From Stictocephala bisonia (taxonomy: Eukaryota > Arthropoda > Insecta > Hemiptera > Membracidae): 64,000 bases of DNA. The notes below the pieces were generated by a model. The model was given only the letters and a program-made list of their open reading frames with translations, had not been told where the DNA came from and did not search any database. Shown piece after piece: positions 1-10,654 of this stretch. How positions within the stretch are numbered: position 1 is the first letter of the stretch; each line of letters opens with the position of its first letter. Made by a program: the position numbers and the translations under genes. The stretch spans positions 952,479 to 1,016,478 of the forward strand of contig JAQJVL010000112.1 of assembly GCA_035578905.1 (NCBI GenBank), written 5' to 3'.

Positions 1-900
1 TTTGTTTGTTTGTTGTTTTTTATTTTTTTATGTAAATAGTTAGGGGTTTTCAGTTTATAAATTTTAATATGATTTCTTTATATGCATATGATTTGTCAGC
101 TATCATTTATCATGTGATCATCTTGTGCTTGTATTTATTAAAAGTATGTTGTATTCTTGTGGAACGAGTTAGCAATTACCAACTTCTTTTTAGAAGAGGC
201 CAATCTACTATGCAGTCTTAAGCCACCCATTAGCCGTGACTATTGATCTACGCGAGGGACTTATTCAGACAGAGTACCAGTACAGTACAATGTGGATGTT
301 AATCATAAGTAATAGAGTAAACCAGCTCTATCTCTAACTCTTGCTCCTAACTCCTTAGACTACTTGGTCACGTTCTTTCTGGTGCAGTAAATAGATTTAT
401 TTGTAAGTAAATACAATATGTGTATAGTCACATTTATAAAAAAATAAGCAGTGTCCATCAATTTATTTCTCCGAAAAGGCAATTTATGATGTGTCACTTT
501 TCGATATGATGTTTACTTTAGTAAACACAAGAAATATAATTGACAAACAGAAAATACATGAAGAAGTGGACTTTTATTTACAAAGCGAGAACGAAAACCA
601 TGCCTATTGTAACACTGATATAATTACAAACACCTTTTATCGGTTATAAACGACAATATTGCCTTCCTATTACTCAGTGGAGGTTAAGAAGTATTAGGCC
701 TAGACCTATTTTATTGGTTTGTGTGGCGTTGCTTTCTTACTTCTTCTTCTCGTTGTTTTATTTAAAAATTAACTTTTTAGCATTGAAAGAAATTAATAGT
801 TTCTTTTAATTTATATAACTAATTATATAATTTATAGATACAATAAACTATCAGAAAATATTATTTTCAAAAATAAGTAGTGATTAATGTTTTATAGAAA
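1..900. other. AT-rich sequence, no gene seen
   Basis: I see no coding frame, RNA gene or clear repeat here beyond short A/T runs and a T/G-rich start. It reads as intergenic or intronic DNA. Confidence 0.5.
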
Positions 901-916
901 CAATGTGTGCTTATAT

Positions 917-972
917 AAGTGGGTGGTTGGGTCAGTACAACTGTACGTGTTTGGGTGGCTGGTTGGGATGGT
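917..972 (+). repeat. Partial copy of the 36-bp G-rich minisatellite family
   Basis: About one and a half diverged units: a G-rich run of the type GGGTGGNTGGGTC, then CAGTACAACTGTACGTGT, then a second G-rich run. The same arrangement occurs in the larger arrays at 7.7, 17.3, 24.4, 49.2 and 63-64 kb. It is either a decayed or a founding copy. Confidence 0.7.
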
Positions 973-975
973 GAT

Positions 976-1640
976 ATTATTTTGAATAAAATCGACAGTC
1001 TTTACATCATTCTCCAATTAACTAAGTAAATACTTGTATTACGTGTTATGTAAATTCATTCCTATAAAACTTCCAAATGTTGATGACAAAATAACATTAT
1101 CAGCGTTATACCTTTATTTTAGTGACTGTTTGGATTTACGGTAAATATATAAGAAATATTTAATAGTTTGATTAATGTAGAATGTTCCTTGAAGAATCAA
1201 TAATTTATTTCAATTGATAATTCTTACCATATCAAAAATAATGTATGTATATGAAACTTGCAGAAACTTAAAATAGTTAGGAAAAAGATATATTTTAGCA
1301 CAAGTTTGCAATGCAAAGTAAGAGAAGCAGGTTTTTTCTCCAATCGCTTAAGATAGTGGCAGCCTGCGGCGAGAAATTGAATTCCTTCCAACTCTTTAAT
1401 ATATTCTTTTACCAAGAAGGGTAACTTTTTATATTATTTCAGTCTTTTGAATAATATGTTTAAATTAATATATTATATTATATAAACACTTTTAATACTC
1501 TTTATGTACATTATGAACCAAAGATATGGCTACTTGAACCATTGAATATATTTTGACCCATTGCAGATAAAGCAATACCACTTTACACACATTTACTTTA
1601 TCTAAAAATCTACTTTTTAAGCAACATGCATTTTTTACGA
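976..1640. other. AT-rich sequence, no gene seen
   Basis: The 63-codon minus-strand frame at 1224-1415 has AT-driven composition and no recognisable motif, so I do not call it a gene. Nothing else is supported. Confidence 0.5.
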
Positions 1641-1659
1641 TACTAGAGACGGTTCACAT

Positions 1660-1840
1660 AGAGTCAGAAGAAAATCTGAAATTAGAGCATTGCGTAATGT
1701 AAATTATATAAAAGGTATCTGTTAGTAGAAAGCAATGCCACAAACCCGACCTCAAAAAGATAACCCTAGATAAAATGGTGGCTGTTTAAATTTACAACAT
1801 TGAGTTTCATAAACAATTTATTGATTTGTTAAACCATCAT
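1660..1840 (+). repeat. Diverged copy of a dispersed repeat shared with 4900-5060
   Basis: The segment with GTAAATTATATAAAAGGT, then GCAATGCCACAAACCCGAC, then CCCTAG and a GTGG-containing stretch matches, in the same order, the reverse complement of about 4900-5060. The word CAATGCC(A/G)CAAACCCGAC also lies in both arms of the foldback element at 5.5-6.1 kb. This suggests one family of non-autonomous DNA transposons. Ends and target duplications were not resolved. Confidence 0.5.
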
Positions 1841-2142
1841 ACATTAAAGCAATAGCTTGTAAAACATTGATACTTTACCATGAATTTATTTTTCAAACAA
1901 ATATCCATTATCATGGTGGTTCCATAAGAGTAAGAAAAATATCCTTGAATATGTCAAAATGTATATCAAATCAAACATTTTTACAAGAGGATCACAACTC
2001 TACAAATCTAACCATCCTACATTAGATGGCTACAGGTGTACAGGGAAAATTGAAATTGAAAATTGTTTATTTTCCCAAACAGCATACAAAATTTACATGT
2101 TTTCCTTATTTTAACAGTATAAAAAAAAACGCTCAAGATAAA

Positions 2143-2145
<3 letters not shown>

Positions 2146-2197
<52 letters not shown>
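2146..2197. repeat. (TA)n microsatellite
   Basis: About 26 uninterrupted TA dinucleotides. The YIYIYI and IYIYIY open frames across it are artefacts of the repeat. Confidence 0.95.
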
Positions 2198-2198
<1 letters not shown>

Positions 2199-2387
2199 TC
2201 GTAACATTGCAATTTATCTTAACTAAACTAAAAACTACCAAAACTGCTGCAGGGAAATATACTGACATGCAAGGGGATCAGAAATGTCCCCTGTCTGCAT
2301 GTAGGAGCTCAGTTGGACTTAGACTGTAAAAATATAATATTATTTAAAGGAAAACAAAATAACTTGCATGCAGTCATTGCCAGTAAG

Positions 2388-2708
2388 CCTACATACACAT
2401 ACGCGAGCGCTCGCGCTCGCGCTCGCGCACACCCACACGCACACACACGCTCGCGCACACCCGCACACACATGCACACACATCCCCCCACATACACACAT
2501 TCTCACACGCGCGCACGCGCACACACATGAGCACACGCGCGCACCTACACACACTCACACGCCTACATTCACGCGCGCTCACGCACACTCACTATCTCGC
2601 GCACCTACATACACTCGCACACCTACACACGCCCACGCTCACCCTCTCGCGCACCTAAACACACTCGCACACCTACACACTCACCCCCTCACGCACACGC
2701 ACACACAT
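2388..2708. repeat. CA/CG-rich cryptic simple-sequence block
   Basis: Long alternating purine-pyrimidine runs: CGCTCGCG near the start, then ACACACAC mixed with CGCGCGCACGCGC, plus a looser period of about 20 bp built on ACACCTACACAC. It is far more GC-rich than its surroundings. Open frames on both strands (THTH/RVCV patterns) come from the repeat and are not genes. Alternating CA/CG sequence is a known Z-DNA former. Confidence 0.9.
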
Positions 2709-2904
2709 TGAGAGTTAGAAGAACCAATTTATTTTAAGTTTGTCACTATTCATTCAAGACTGATTAGAATAGTTAATTATAACTTAGCATAACGCTTTAG
2801 TAACCGCACGTGTCACATTGTCTGAGGATTCCTTTCATTCTATGTGTTTATATATAAAAATATTGAGAACATAAACTGGATATGTTCAACAAGTTAAAAT
2901 AAAA

Positions 2905-3860
2905 GATGTTGTCAGTGACTCAAAATTAATATTAAAAGGAGTACCACAAGATTCTGTGCTTTCAGCAACGTTATTTTTAGTATTCATAAATGATTTACTT
3001 CACATCCCGTTTCATGGTAAACGGGATGCCTTTGCCGATGACATTGCCTTGCAATACACTGAAGACTACTGGATACAAAATTGGAATAATATGAACGAGG
3101 ATATATGTACCTGAAAAATTGGTGCGACAATAACAATATGGTAATAAATGCAGACAAAACTAAAACAATAAACTTTGGCCAAAAAAGATTCTCATTTAAT
3201 GAAGCATTGCAGATTCACACACATGCATGCATAAACAGTAAAGATTGTGATTGTGCCTCTATTCAACAAGTCGACCACATAAAATACTTAGGCCTAATCA
3301 TGGATGAAAATTTATCTTGGAAGCACCACGCAGATCAACTACACAGCCAACTGAAAAACAACATAAGAAAATTCTATTTTATTAGAAACTTAGTAAGCGA
3401 AGATATGCTGAGAGCCTTGTATTTTGCTTTGATACATTCAAGACTGTCTTATGGCATTGAGCTGTGGGGTGGTGCTAATAAGGTCATTCTAAATCCCTTA
3501 GAATTGACACAAAAATACTTTGTCAGAATTCTAGCATTTAAATCAAAACAAGAACCTTCTATTCCACTTTTCCGAAGATTTAAAATACTACCTTTGCAGT
3601 ATACACGAGTATACTCGTATATTTATTATACGAGTATAATATTTTATTTATGCAGTATACTATGCAGTATACTCGTATATTTATTTTTAAAGTTCTAAAA
3701 AATTTTTACATTCGAAGTGGTAACATTAATACGAACACATTTAGCTATAAAACTAGAGCCACCTCGTTAGGGCTATTTATAAGACCAAAAGTAAATAAAA
3801 TTATTTTAGGAAATCATTTTTATTTTTAGGACCTAAAGTGTTGAACTTGTTACCTGTAAA
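2905..3860 (+). pseudogene. Reverse transcriptase remnant (RT palm, thumb, C-terminal region)
   Basis: Conceptual translation shows the GVPQ-x-S motif (2938-2964; D where G is usual), then LFLVFINDLL and the catalytic FADD (3031-3042; an FADD form of the usual YADD). A frame change follows near 3100, and the open frame 3105-3698 carries ADKTKT, KYLGLIMDENLSWK and a FALIHSRLSYGIELWGGA block typical of CR1/L2-like enzymes. After the inserted palindrome the family's C-terminal pattern resumes at about 3690-3860 (FYIRSGN..., then GPKVLNLLP). It is inactive: N-terminus absent, one frameshift, one insertion and late stops. Confidence 0.8.
3596..3685. repeat. Palindromic TATACGAGTATA-type insertion inside the RT remnant
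   Basis: GCAGTATAC occurs three times, interleaved with inverted copies of CGAGTATA/TATACTCG. Removing the segment restores an expected C-terminal reading (…PLQY joined to IFIFKVLKNFYIRSG). It is therefore a secondary insertion or local palindromic expansion. Confidence 0.6.
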
Positions 3861-4072
3861 ATAAAAAATAGTAAAAGTTTCAACATATTTCAATGTAACC
3901 TGAAGGTTTGGCTTCTACAACAAAATAACCTAGATCAAATCTTAAGCATTTTACAATAGTGGATATTTTAATTTCAATATCATATTGTTTTAGCTGTATA
4001 AATATGATAGTTTAAGTAAATTCTTATGTAGATTATTTTTATTTGAAAGGCACTGTTTTATTCTTTTGTTGT

Positions 4073-4142
4073 ACAGTAATTGTGTGTATGTATGTGTGTA
4101 TGTATGTATGTATGTATATGTAAATATATGTATGTATGTATA
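4073..4142. repeat. (TATG)n microsatellite
   Basis: Runs of TGTGTATG and TATGTATG with minor interruptions, in the 3' UTR of the retroelement. The THIHTYIHTHIH frame on the minus strand is a by-product. Confidence 0.85.
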
Positions 4143-4381
4143 TTGACTCTTAATAACTTTTGTTGTGATTTTGGTTTTAAGGAAATTTTAGTTTTTATTA
4201 TTATTCTAGCATAGTCTAGAAGAGCAAAAACTTTCCAAACATTCAAAGAGTATAGTTTTATTAGTTATATAGTGAATTTTTATTTTCTCAAGATAGACAA
4301 CGATAACTAATCAGTAATTGTTACTATAAAAAAGGAATGTTTCGATCAGCACACTGCAGCAAGCCAAGCCGCTTATTATAT

Positions 4382-4382
4382 G

Positions 4383-4411
<29 letters not shown>
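4382..4411 (+). repeat. Poly-T run (about 30 nt)
   Basis: Homopolymer immediately before ACAGGCTGTTC. It may be the tail of a minus-strand retro-insertion, but no body could be assigned. Confidence 0.9.
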
Positions 4412-4413
<2 letters not shown>

Positions 4414-4889
4414 GGCTGTTCAATGTTATTATAAAGTTGATATAATCTGAGCTGTCATCACTTATCAGGAAACGGATGACAGTAATTCCTAGAGAAATAC
4501 ATGTATTTTGTTTCTGTTAAAATTGGTGGAATAAATACATTCTTATTCTTATTCTATTCTTATATAATTAAAGGGTTTCCAATTAGGGAGTGACTTTCAT
4601 ATCCATTTAGAAAGTCCTATGTGAACTATATTAAATTGTTTTTAACCTAAAATATGTAAATTTTAACTACTGTTATTTTATGGATCTTTTACAACCTGAG
4701 TTGTAGCATTGTGTTCTCGTTGCAAATTTTTTAAATTTGATATACAACTTTAACTATTATCTCATTAAATTATTTTTCTGATTTTTCGAAGACCATCCTA
4801 CTGATGAGACAAACTATTTAGATTTTCTTTACAAATAAATATTTTTACAAAGTATTGTTTGTGTATACAGTATTGATGTTTTATTTACA

Positions 4890-5065
4890 GTTGTTGCTTT
4901 CATCTAAAGTGGTTCAAGAAGCAAATCCGTTGTTTATAATGCTCGTTTCTAACTTTAAATCATGCCACTTTGACTAGGGAGCTCTTTTTTAAGACGGATT
5001 TGCGGCATTGAGTTCTACCTAAAGAGACATTTTATATAATTTACATATCAACCTTTGCTTTAATT
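4890..5065 (-). repeat. Second copy of the 1.7-kb dispersed repeat
   Basis: Its reverse complement carries GTAAATTATATAAAATGTCT, then CAATGCCGCAAATCCGTC and CCCTAGTCAAAGTGG, colinear with 1690-1830. A shorter related word (GAGTTGTAGCATTGTGTTCT) lies at about 4695-4715, so the true element may extend from about 4.57 to 5.1 kb as a degenerate inverted-repeat structure. Confidence 0.5.
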
Positions 5066-5506
5066 TAAGATTTTCTCACTTTTTGTATAATATTCCCTGT
5101 ACGATGAAACAATTTATATCCGGTATAAAAAGTCGATGTTCAGTTACAGTATATATGTGTAAGGTGTCATTTTTTTTCTGCATTGGTCCAAAAATATTTT
5201 GTTGTTATGTCATTTAACATAAACTATTTATTTCGAAGTCAAATTATCTATCATACATTGATGAATACATAAATGAAAATTTTTTAATGTTTTAAATATA
5301 TTTTCTTTCCTAAGATAATAGTATTGTGTGAATATAAAGATTATGTTCATTATTGACAAGGTGTACGTTCATTTTTGCCAAGGAAACCCATTTTTTTCAG
5401 TCAACAATTAAAAATATTGGATGTTCTGAAACTTGATTTGAAATTTATGACACGTTGGTAAACCTATAAAGTAAACATTTTAGAAATTCCTACAAAATTC
5501 CATTTA

Positions 5507-6122
5507 TAGTGGTTGTTTGAAGAGTTTGGAACCCTCTTAATATGTATTTTATTAATCAACGCAGAACAATGAAACTCTAGGATTACGTCTTCACTGTAGT
5601 TACTGACATTTTTGTCATTTCAACTGTCCTTTTTCGCTTTGGGGGGACGTCCTGTGGATAGAATCTAAAAAATCTTAAATGTAATCATAGGTCGAACTAT
5701 AGCTCATTTTAAATGCCATTGTTGAGAAACACATTGCCGCAACCCCGACTGAAAAAGGCATATTCGTTCGGAAATAACAATGTTGCCTCTGAAATGTTGG
5801 CCTCATTGAACTTTGAGAGGCTTCTATTTAGAAACGGATAGTCCATTTTCAGTCGGGTTTGCAGCAATGTGTTCCTCTAACAATGACCTTTAAAATGATG
5901 TATGATTTAATCTATGCTAACGTGATTTTTTTAGACTTCATCCACAGGTTGTCCCCCCAAAGCAAAAAAGGACAGTTAAGATGGCCAAAATATCAGTAAC
6001 CACAGTGAGGACATAATCCTAGAGTTTCATTGTTCTGTGTTTATTTATATCATATAGGGGGTCCTCTTGATATTCTATGTTTAAAATATTAAGGGGGTTC
6101 CAGACTATTGAACACCCGGTAT
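5507..6122. mobile_element. Foldback / long-TIR DNA transposon relic (mariner-like MITE)
   Basis: The two halves are imperfect inverted copies, each nearly 300 bp. Left GAAACACATTGCCGCAACCC pairs with right GGGTTTGCAGCAATGTGTTC; left AACTGTCCTTTTTCGCTTTG pairs with right AAAGCAAAAAAGGACAGTT; left AGAACAATGAAACTCTAGGA pairs with right TCCTAGAGTTTCATTGTTCT. The outer ends read GTGG(T)TGTTTGAAGAGTTTGGAACC and, inverted, CCGGGTGTTCAATAGTCTGGAACC, each next to TATA/TA, as expected for TA-targeting Tc1/mariner-type elements. The ~55-bp centre has no coding capacity. It was moved, if at all, by a transposase supplied elsewhere. Confidence 0.8.
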
Positions 6123-6347
6123 GAAGACTGGTGATTTAATAAAACTATATCCGCCTAATATTTAGATGTATTAAAGACGATCGAACGATATTGGACTTGG
6201 ACATCTGCTGCAGTAAATATTATATAGCAAAATAATGTTAAACATTTGTCAAAATAGGATGCAAATTTGTGGTTATAGAAATAAGCAAAGAAAATATTTA
6301 AATTGCAGGTTTTATCTTACAATGTGTACGTATATTATTTATAAATT

Positions 6348-6445
6348 GCTATGGTTTCTCAGTTCGATCCCAATCAGAGTCGTATCAAACTTTGAAGGGG
6401 ATTAGCTGATAACCACCAGCTGTTATTTGTAATTGGCAAAACCTA
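6348..6445 (+). mobile_element. Truncated tRNA-derived SINE
   Basis: CTCAGTTCGATCCCAATCAG is a B-box/T-arm-like sequence, followed by GAGTC, AGCTGATAACCACCAGCTGT and ATTTGTAATTGG. It matches the fuller copies at 57.57-57.81 kb and 18.46-18.72 kb (minus), but the 3' half is missing. Confidence 0.75.
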
Positions 6446-6540
6446 ATAATATAGTGTTCATGTTGTAACCAATAGTCGCTCTTGAATAATCGTATTTTTT
6501 AAGCCAAAATGTAGGCTATTGCTATTAAATATATCACCAC

Positions 6541-6965
6541 CATTCAAGTTTGGGTACATGAAAGGATCATCACCAACGTGCATGTATGGGAAGTTGAGAG
6601 GATCATCACCTTACATGTATAGGTGGGTGAGAGGATCACCACCAAAGTGCGTGTATGAGAAGGTATAATATAAGAAGGAATCCCATCCTGCTTACATGAA
6701 TAGGTGGGTGAGAGGATCATCACCAAAGTGCTTGTATGAGAAGGTGGGAGGATCATCCACTTACATGCATAGGTGCATGATAGGATCATCACCAAAGTGC
6801 ATGTATGGGAAAGTGGGAGGATCATCACCACGGTACATGCATGGTTGGGCGAGAGGGTCATCACCATTATATATGTATGGGTGGGTGAGCAGGTCATCAA
6901 TACGTGTATGAGTGCGTGAGAGGGTTATTCCACCGTATGTGTATGGGTCGGTACATGGGTGACAC
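6541..6965 (+). repeat. 36-bp minisatellite, divergent subtype
   Basis: About 11 units of 36 bp pairing a GGTGGGTGAGAGGATCATCA half with a CCAAAGTGCATGTATG half. The last units (about 6840-6965) drift toward the TGTATGGGTGGGTGAG form of the other loci. Period 36 is a multiple of three, so both strands stay open (6544-6900 minus, 6696-6911 plus); these repetitive peptides are not called genes. Confidence 0.9.
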
Positions 6966-7734
6966 CCACGTACTGGGTCAATACAAATGTATGTATTTAG
7001 AATAAATCAAAACATTTTCTATATTTTACCTTTTTTGTGTATGGGAAATAAAAATTTTTATGGTAATTTTTTTCTTAACCAAATAGCCTTACTTATTTTA
7101 TATTTGACAGAATAATTAATGTACTTAGAAGCCGTATATTTCTTATAGATATTAATTCTTTACAGCACCTACACGCATTCAAAATTTATATTCTTCCACA
7201 TCTTGATGATCTGCATTTTCAAAGTAAATAAACATGAGTCATTATTACTTATGTAAATCAATTTTCATAATTTAGTTATTTACATGATTTACATTGAACA
7301 TTAAATCAAACATCGTTCAGTGTAGTAATACAAGGTTCCTTTTTATTTTTTTATTTATCATGGTCTCAATTTGTAATTGAAACAAAATATTTTAATTTAT
7401 CAAAAAAATCTAATAATTAATTCCCTTTGTAAAATCTTCGTAAGTTATTTACTGTTGGACATGTACCAGGAGCATGTTTCATTGATTCACGTTAAATTAA
7501 TATATAAGCCAAGCTAAACAGTCATCATTAGTGTATTTAAAAAATTTTCTCTTATTAGTGTCATTTCCATGATGTTAGCTGTCAATAATCAAGTACTTGT
7601 TTCCCTTTGAGACTTAAAACAGTAACTGTTAAATTTTGATGTTGGGAAAAAGTTAATACAATTTTAAATCAAGTTTCTGTTAAATCTTTTGTTTTCCTTA
7701 TTATTATACCATTTTATTATTATACCATTTTACC

Positions 7735-7806
7735 CAAGCAATACCATTTTATGTGTATGGGTGGGCGGGTGGGTCAATACCACTTTACGTGTATGGGTGG
7801 GCTGGG
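7735..7806 (+). repeat. 36-bp minisatellite, short array
   Basis: About two units with TCAATACCACTTTACGTGTA plus G-rich halves. Positions 7759-7773 read GGGTGGGCGGGTGGG, a four-tract G-quadruplex motif with single-base loops. Confidence 0.9.
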
Positions 7807-7809
7807 TAA

Positions 7810-9585
7810 TAAATAGCCGTTTAGCTAAAAAGAATTAGTAATATGACATTAAATTCTTTGAATAGCTGTATTTTCTGAATGGGCATCCTTTTAGCCTCAG
7901 GTTTGTACTTTTGTATTGTACAAACAAAGACCTTTAAAAGGAGGTATAACTTGAGATAGGCTTACATTTAAAATTTGTAAGACTTCTTTCATGGGCCATC
8001 ACCTGGCTATGCAAAAAACAAGTAAAATTTGTATAAATGTTTGGTATAGGGACATGTACATAACTGCAAAGTTTCATTACATTACATTACAGACTTTTGC
8101 CCAACCCCGTACAATATAAACCAACATAGAACATAGAATGTTTCCTATGTTTCCAAAACTCAAGAGACTTTGGGCAATAAATAGGCTAACAAAACTGTGT
8201 ACGACTATAAATAGAAGTTCGTATATTATATAAGTTTGAAGAATTGTAGCTTAACTTGAGCTATTACAACAGTAATTCTGAAATAAATCAAACGAAAGAT
8301 GACTTTATAAAGTCCTCTCATCCACTGAACATTTATGTCACAAGTTTTTTTTAATAAAATATAATATATATTATAAAATGATTCTACGTCAGTATTAGTA
8401 ATAAAAGTACAGAGCTGTGTTTAAATTTAGAATAGGAATCATGTAGACTATACATTTAACGCTATTGTAGGCATTTTCATTTCAACACTAAATATTAAAA
8501 TTATATAAACAGGACATGGTAGCAAGAAGGTGAAGACAATTATTCATGATTTAGTAAAACTGAGGTTAAACTTTATCCTTAATAACCGGATGTAATCCTT
8601 GCTGAGCCAAACCGGTAACGACAAACATATATTTTAATTCTAATCGCTGTTTTGTAAGTTTGATACAGCTTATTCTCCTTTACAAATATATACATGATGC
8701 TCTTTTCTTCTTTTCTGGCTACAAAAAAAATAGTAAATGCCAAAAGTAATTATGAAACTTATTCCGCATAGAAAAATAGGCTTTAATATATTATATTTTA
8801 AACATTTGCAAATATAGTGCCAAACTAAACTCCAACTACCAAGAATCCATCAGTACTTGTATATGTTTTACCTAACTGGTGTGTCAAGATAATCATTAAA
8901 GCCATGTACAAGAAACTTGGGTAATATCTGGCAAGTAGGACAATCCCTTCAACTGTAGTAAAAACTTCGTCAAGTTTCTTTAGGAAATTAAAGAGAATGC
9001 CGTATGAAATATCTATATTATTGCGTTTAAGATCTGTTATGTCTTATGTTATTGAAATATGAATTGGTTGCACATGAGTTTTAGATATTAATGAGTATTT
9101 GATATTCTTAGGTTCTTGATAAGAAAGATATTAGGTATGTTTATCTGGTGCATTAAGTACCTTTAAATCCTCAAGGTTTTGTCCGTAGGTCTTATTTTTA
9201 TATACTGTAGCTTAATAAAGAAGTTTTCGGATGAGAAATGTATTTTAGGCTATTATTACACCATTCCAAAATGTTATTACTTTAAGTGACAACTAAGCAT
9301 GTTTATATGTACCTTCATCCACTTTTTACAGGACCATTCATTTATATATGAAACAACAACAATAAAATGTAACATTCAGTTGTACAATCAGTTTTTTTTT
9401 TTTTTTTTTAGCTTAAGTGTTTTCAAAATGTTTTTCTTTTTCTTGTTATCACAAAACTAACTATGTAAAAAATTTTCATATACTAATTCTTTTAAATGTA
9501 TGATCATTATTGTCTCTCCGTTTTCTAGTTAGTAAAAACCACTAAAGTGCAGCTGAACACTCAGTCTACAACAAATTAAAACATA
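7810..9585. other. Long AT-rich stretch without a supported gene
   Basis: It contains a short CATTACATTACATTACAGAC run at about 8085-8110 and a T19 run at about 9391-9409. A reading at 8940-9240 vaguely resembles a decayed retroelement C-terminus, but too weakly to annotate. Confidence 0.5.
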
Positions 9586-9588
9586 TAG

Positions 9589-9686
9589 TAACAATGACTA
9601 CACTCATTCATCTACACTCATCATACTCATTCACCCCTTAAATTCACCTACGATCAGCGTCTTAGAGATGAATGATAATAATAAAA
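9589..9686 (+). mobile_element. SINE 3' fragment
   Basis: ACAATGACTACACTCATTCA, CTCATCATACTCATT and ACGATCAGCGTCTTAGAGATGAAT match the 3' third of the SINE at 57.57-57.81 kb, ending in an ATAATAATAAAA tail. The tRNA-like head is absent. Confidence 0.75.
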
Positions 9687-9689
9687 TTT

Positions 9690-10650
9690 AGTGTTACGTA
9701 TAATACTGAAATAAGTTTTTTCATACATCGGTTAAGAGGTATTATTTTTTTATTTTTCGAATAGCGTTATTGAAGTCATAACTATATGATTTTGGACAAT
9801 AGGTTTTTTTCTTTTAGCCGTCACTTTGACAAAATAATTTCGTACTGCAAACAATGTTCACAAGTTTTTAATAAGATATTATAGAATTTTTACAGATTCT
9901 TTCAACGAATAAATGTTTCTCAAAATACCTTAAAGTATTTGAAAACATGTTAACTAAACAAACTTCTGACTGATTTAATTTTGATTCAGATGTAATTTTA
10001 GACCATCCTAACCATCTTCTCGTATGTCATCAGTTTAGTTCCAAAATTACGTCTTATTTTACGTCCCATAGGGGGAAGTAAATGGTGGGTCAAATAAACT
10101 GTACTACCAAGAGTGCTTTAGCTTAGCCATGTATAAGCCGTTACTTTTCATCTTAAAGTTAATTTAACCATAGCATTATTAATTAATTGTAGTTACTTAT
10201 AGTTTTATAAGTGGAGGTAACAGACTATACTTAATAAATAGTTTAGTACTCTCCATAGAATAATATTCTGTATATTAGTCTTTTCTTTCAGTATAACACG
10301 TTAAACAATTCTAGCAAATTGTTGTTTAAGTGTTAGACAGGACTTTACAGTCCTAACTTTTCCCCTTAAAAAAGGCATTCCTAATAATATTCCAACTTGT
10401 AATATTAAATTAGATATTATATTTAAATTAGATAAACAGTGGATATACATTTTTTAATATCACGAACGCCTGAATAATTAGTAGAGAATTGTCAGAATGT
10501 TAAGAGATTTATCCAAACTAAGAAGAAATAGTGTGGGATAAAAGTATACAGAAACATATTAAGTTTATGTTATCAAGAAAAGTACAATAAAGAAGCATTC
10601 TTTATTATGATATTTTATATTCTTTATTATACTTACTCTTACTCCACTGT
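9690..10650. other. AT-rich sequence, no gene seen
   Basis: No open frame of note, no RNA gene and no recognised repeat. The only organised feature is the array that follows. Confidence 0.5.
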
Positions 10651-10654
10651 ATTT

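Larger units (their letters stand above)
2880..4562 (+). mobile_element. CR1/L2-like non-LTR retrotransposon remnant, 5'-truncated
   Basis: The element starts inside the reverse transcriptase fingers/palm region, continues through the thumb and C-terminal region, and ends at a 3' UTR with GGAATAAATACATTCTTATT followed by a few TTCTTA-like tail units. The simple-repeat tail and lack of LTRs fit the CR1/L2/Daphne-type group of the Jockey superfamily; exact clade placement is inferred. Copies beginning within the RT gene are the usual product of incomplete target-primed reverse transcription. Two insertions disturb it: a palindromic segment at about 3596-3685 and a T30 run at 4382-4411. Confidence 0.8.

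Noticed and set aside
2309..2711. Frames of 80-132 codons rich in HTHTHA or VCVCAR
   Set aside because: Translation of CA/CG simple sequence; composition alone accounts for them.
8940..9240. Possible decayed RT C-terminal region (reading like LLRLRSVMSYVIEI)
   Set aside because: Only one short block resembles the family pattern; stops are frequent and no tail or second motif supports it.
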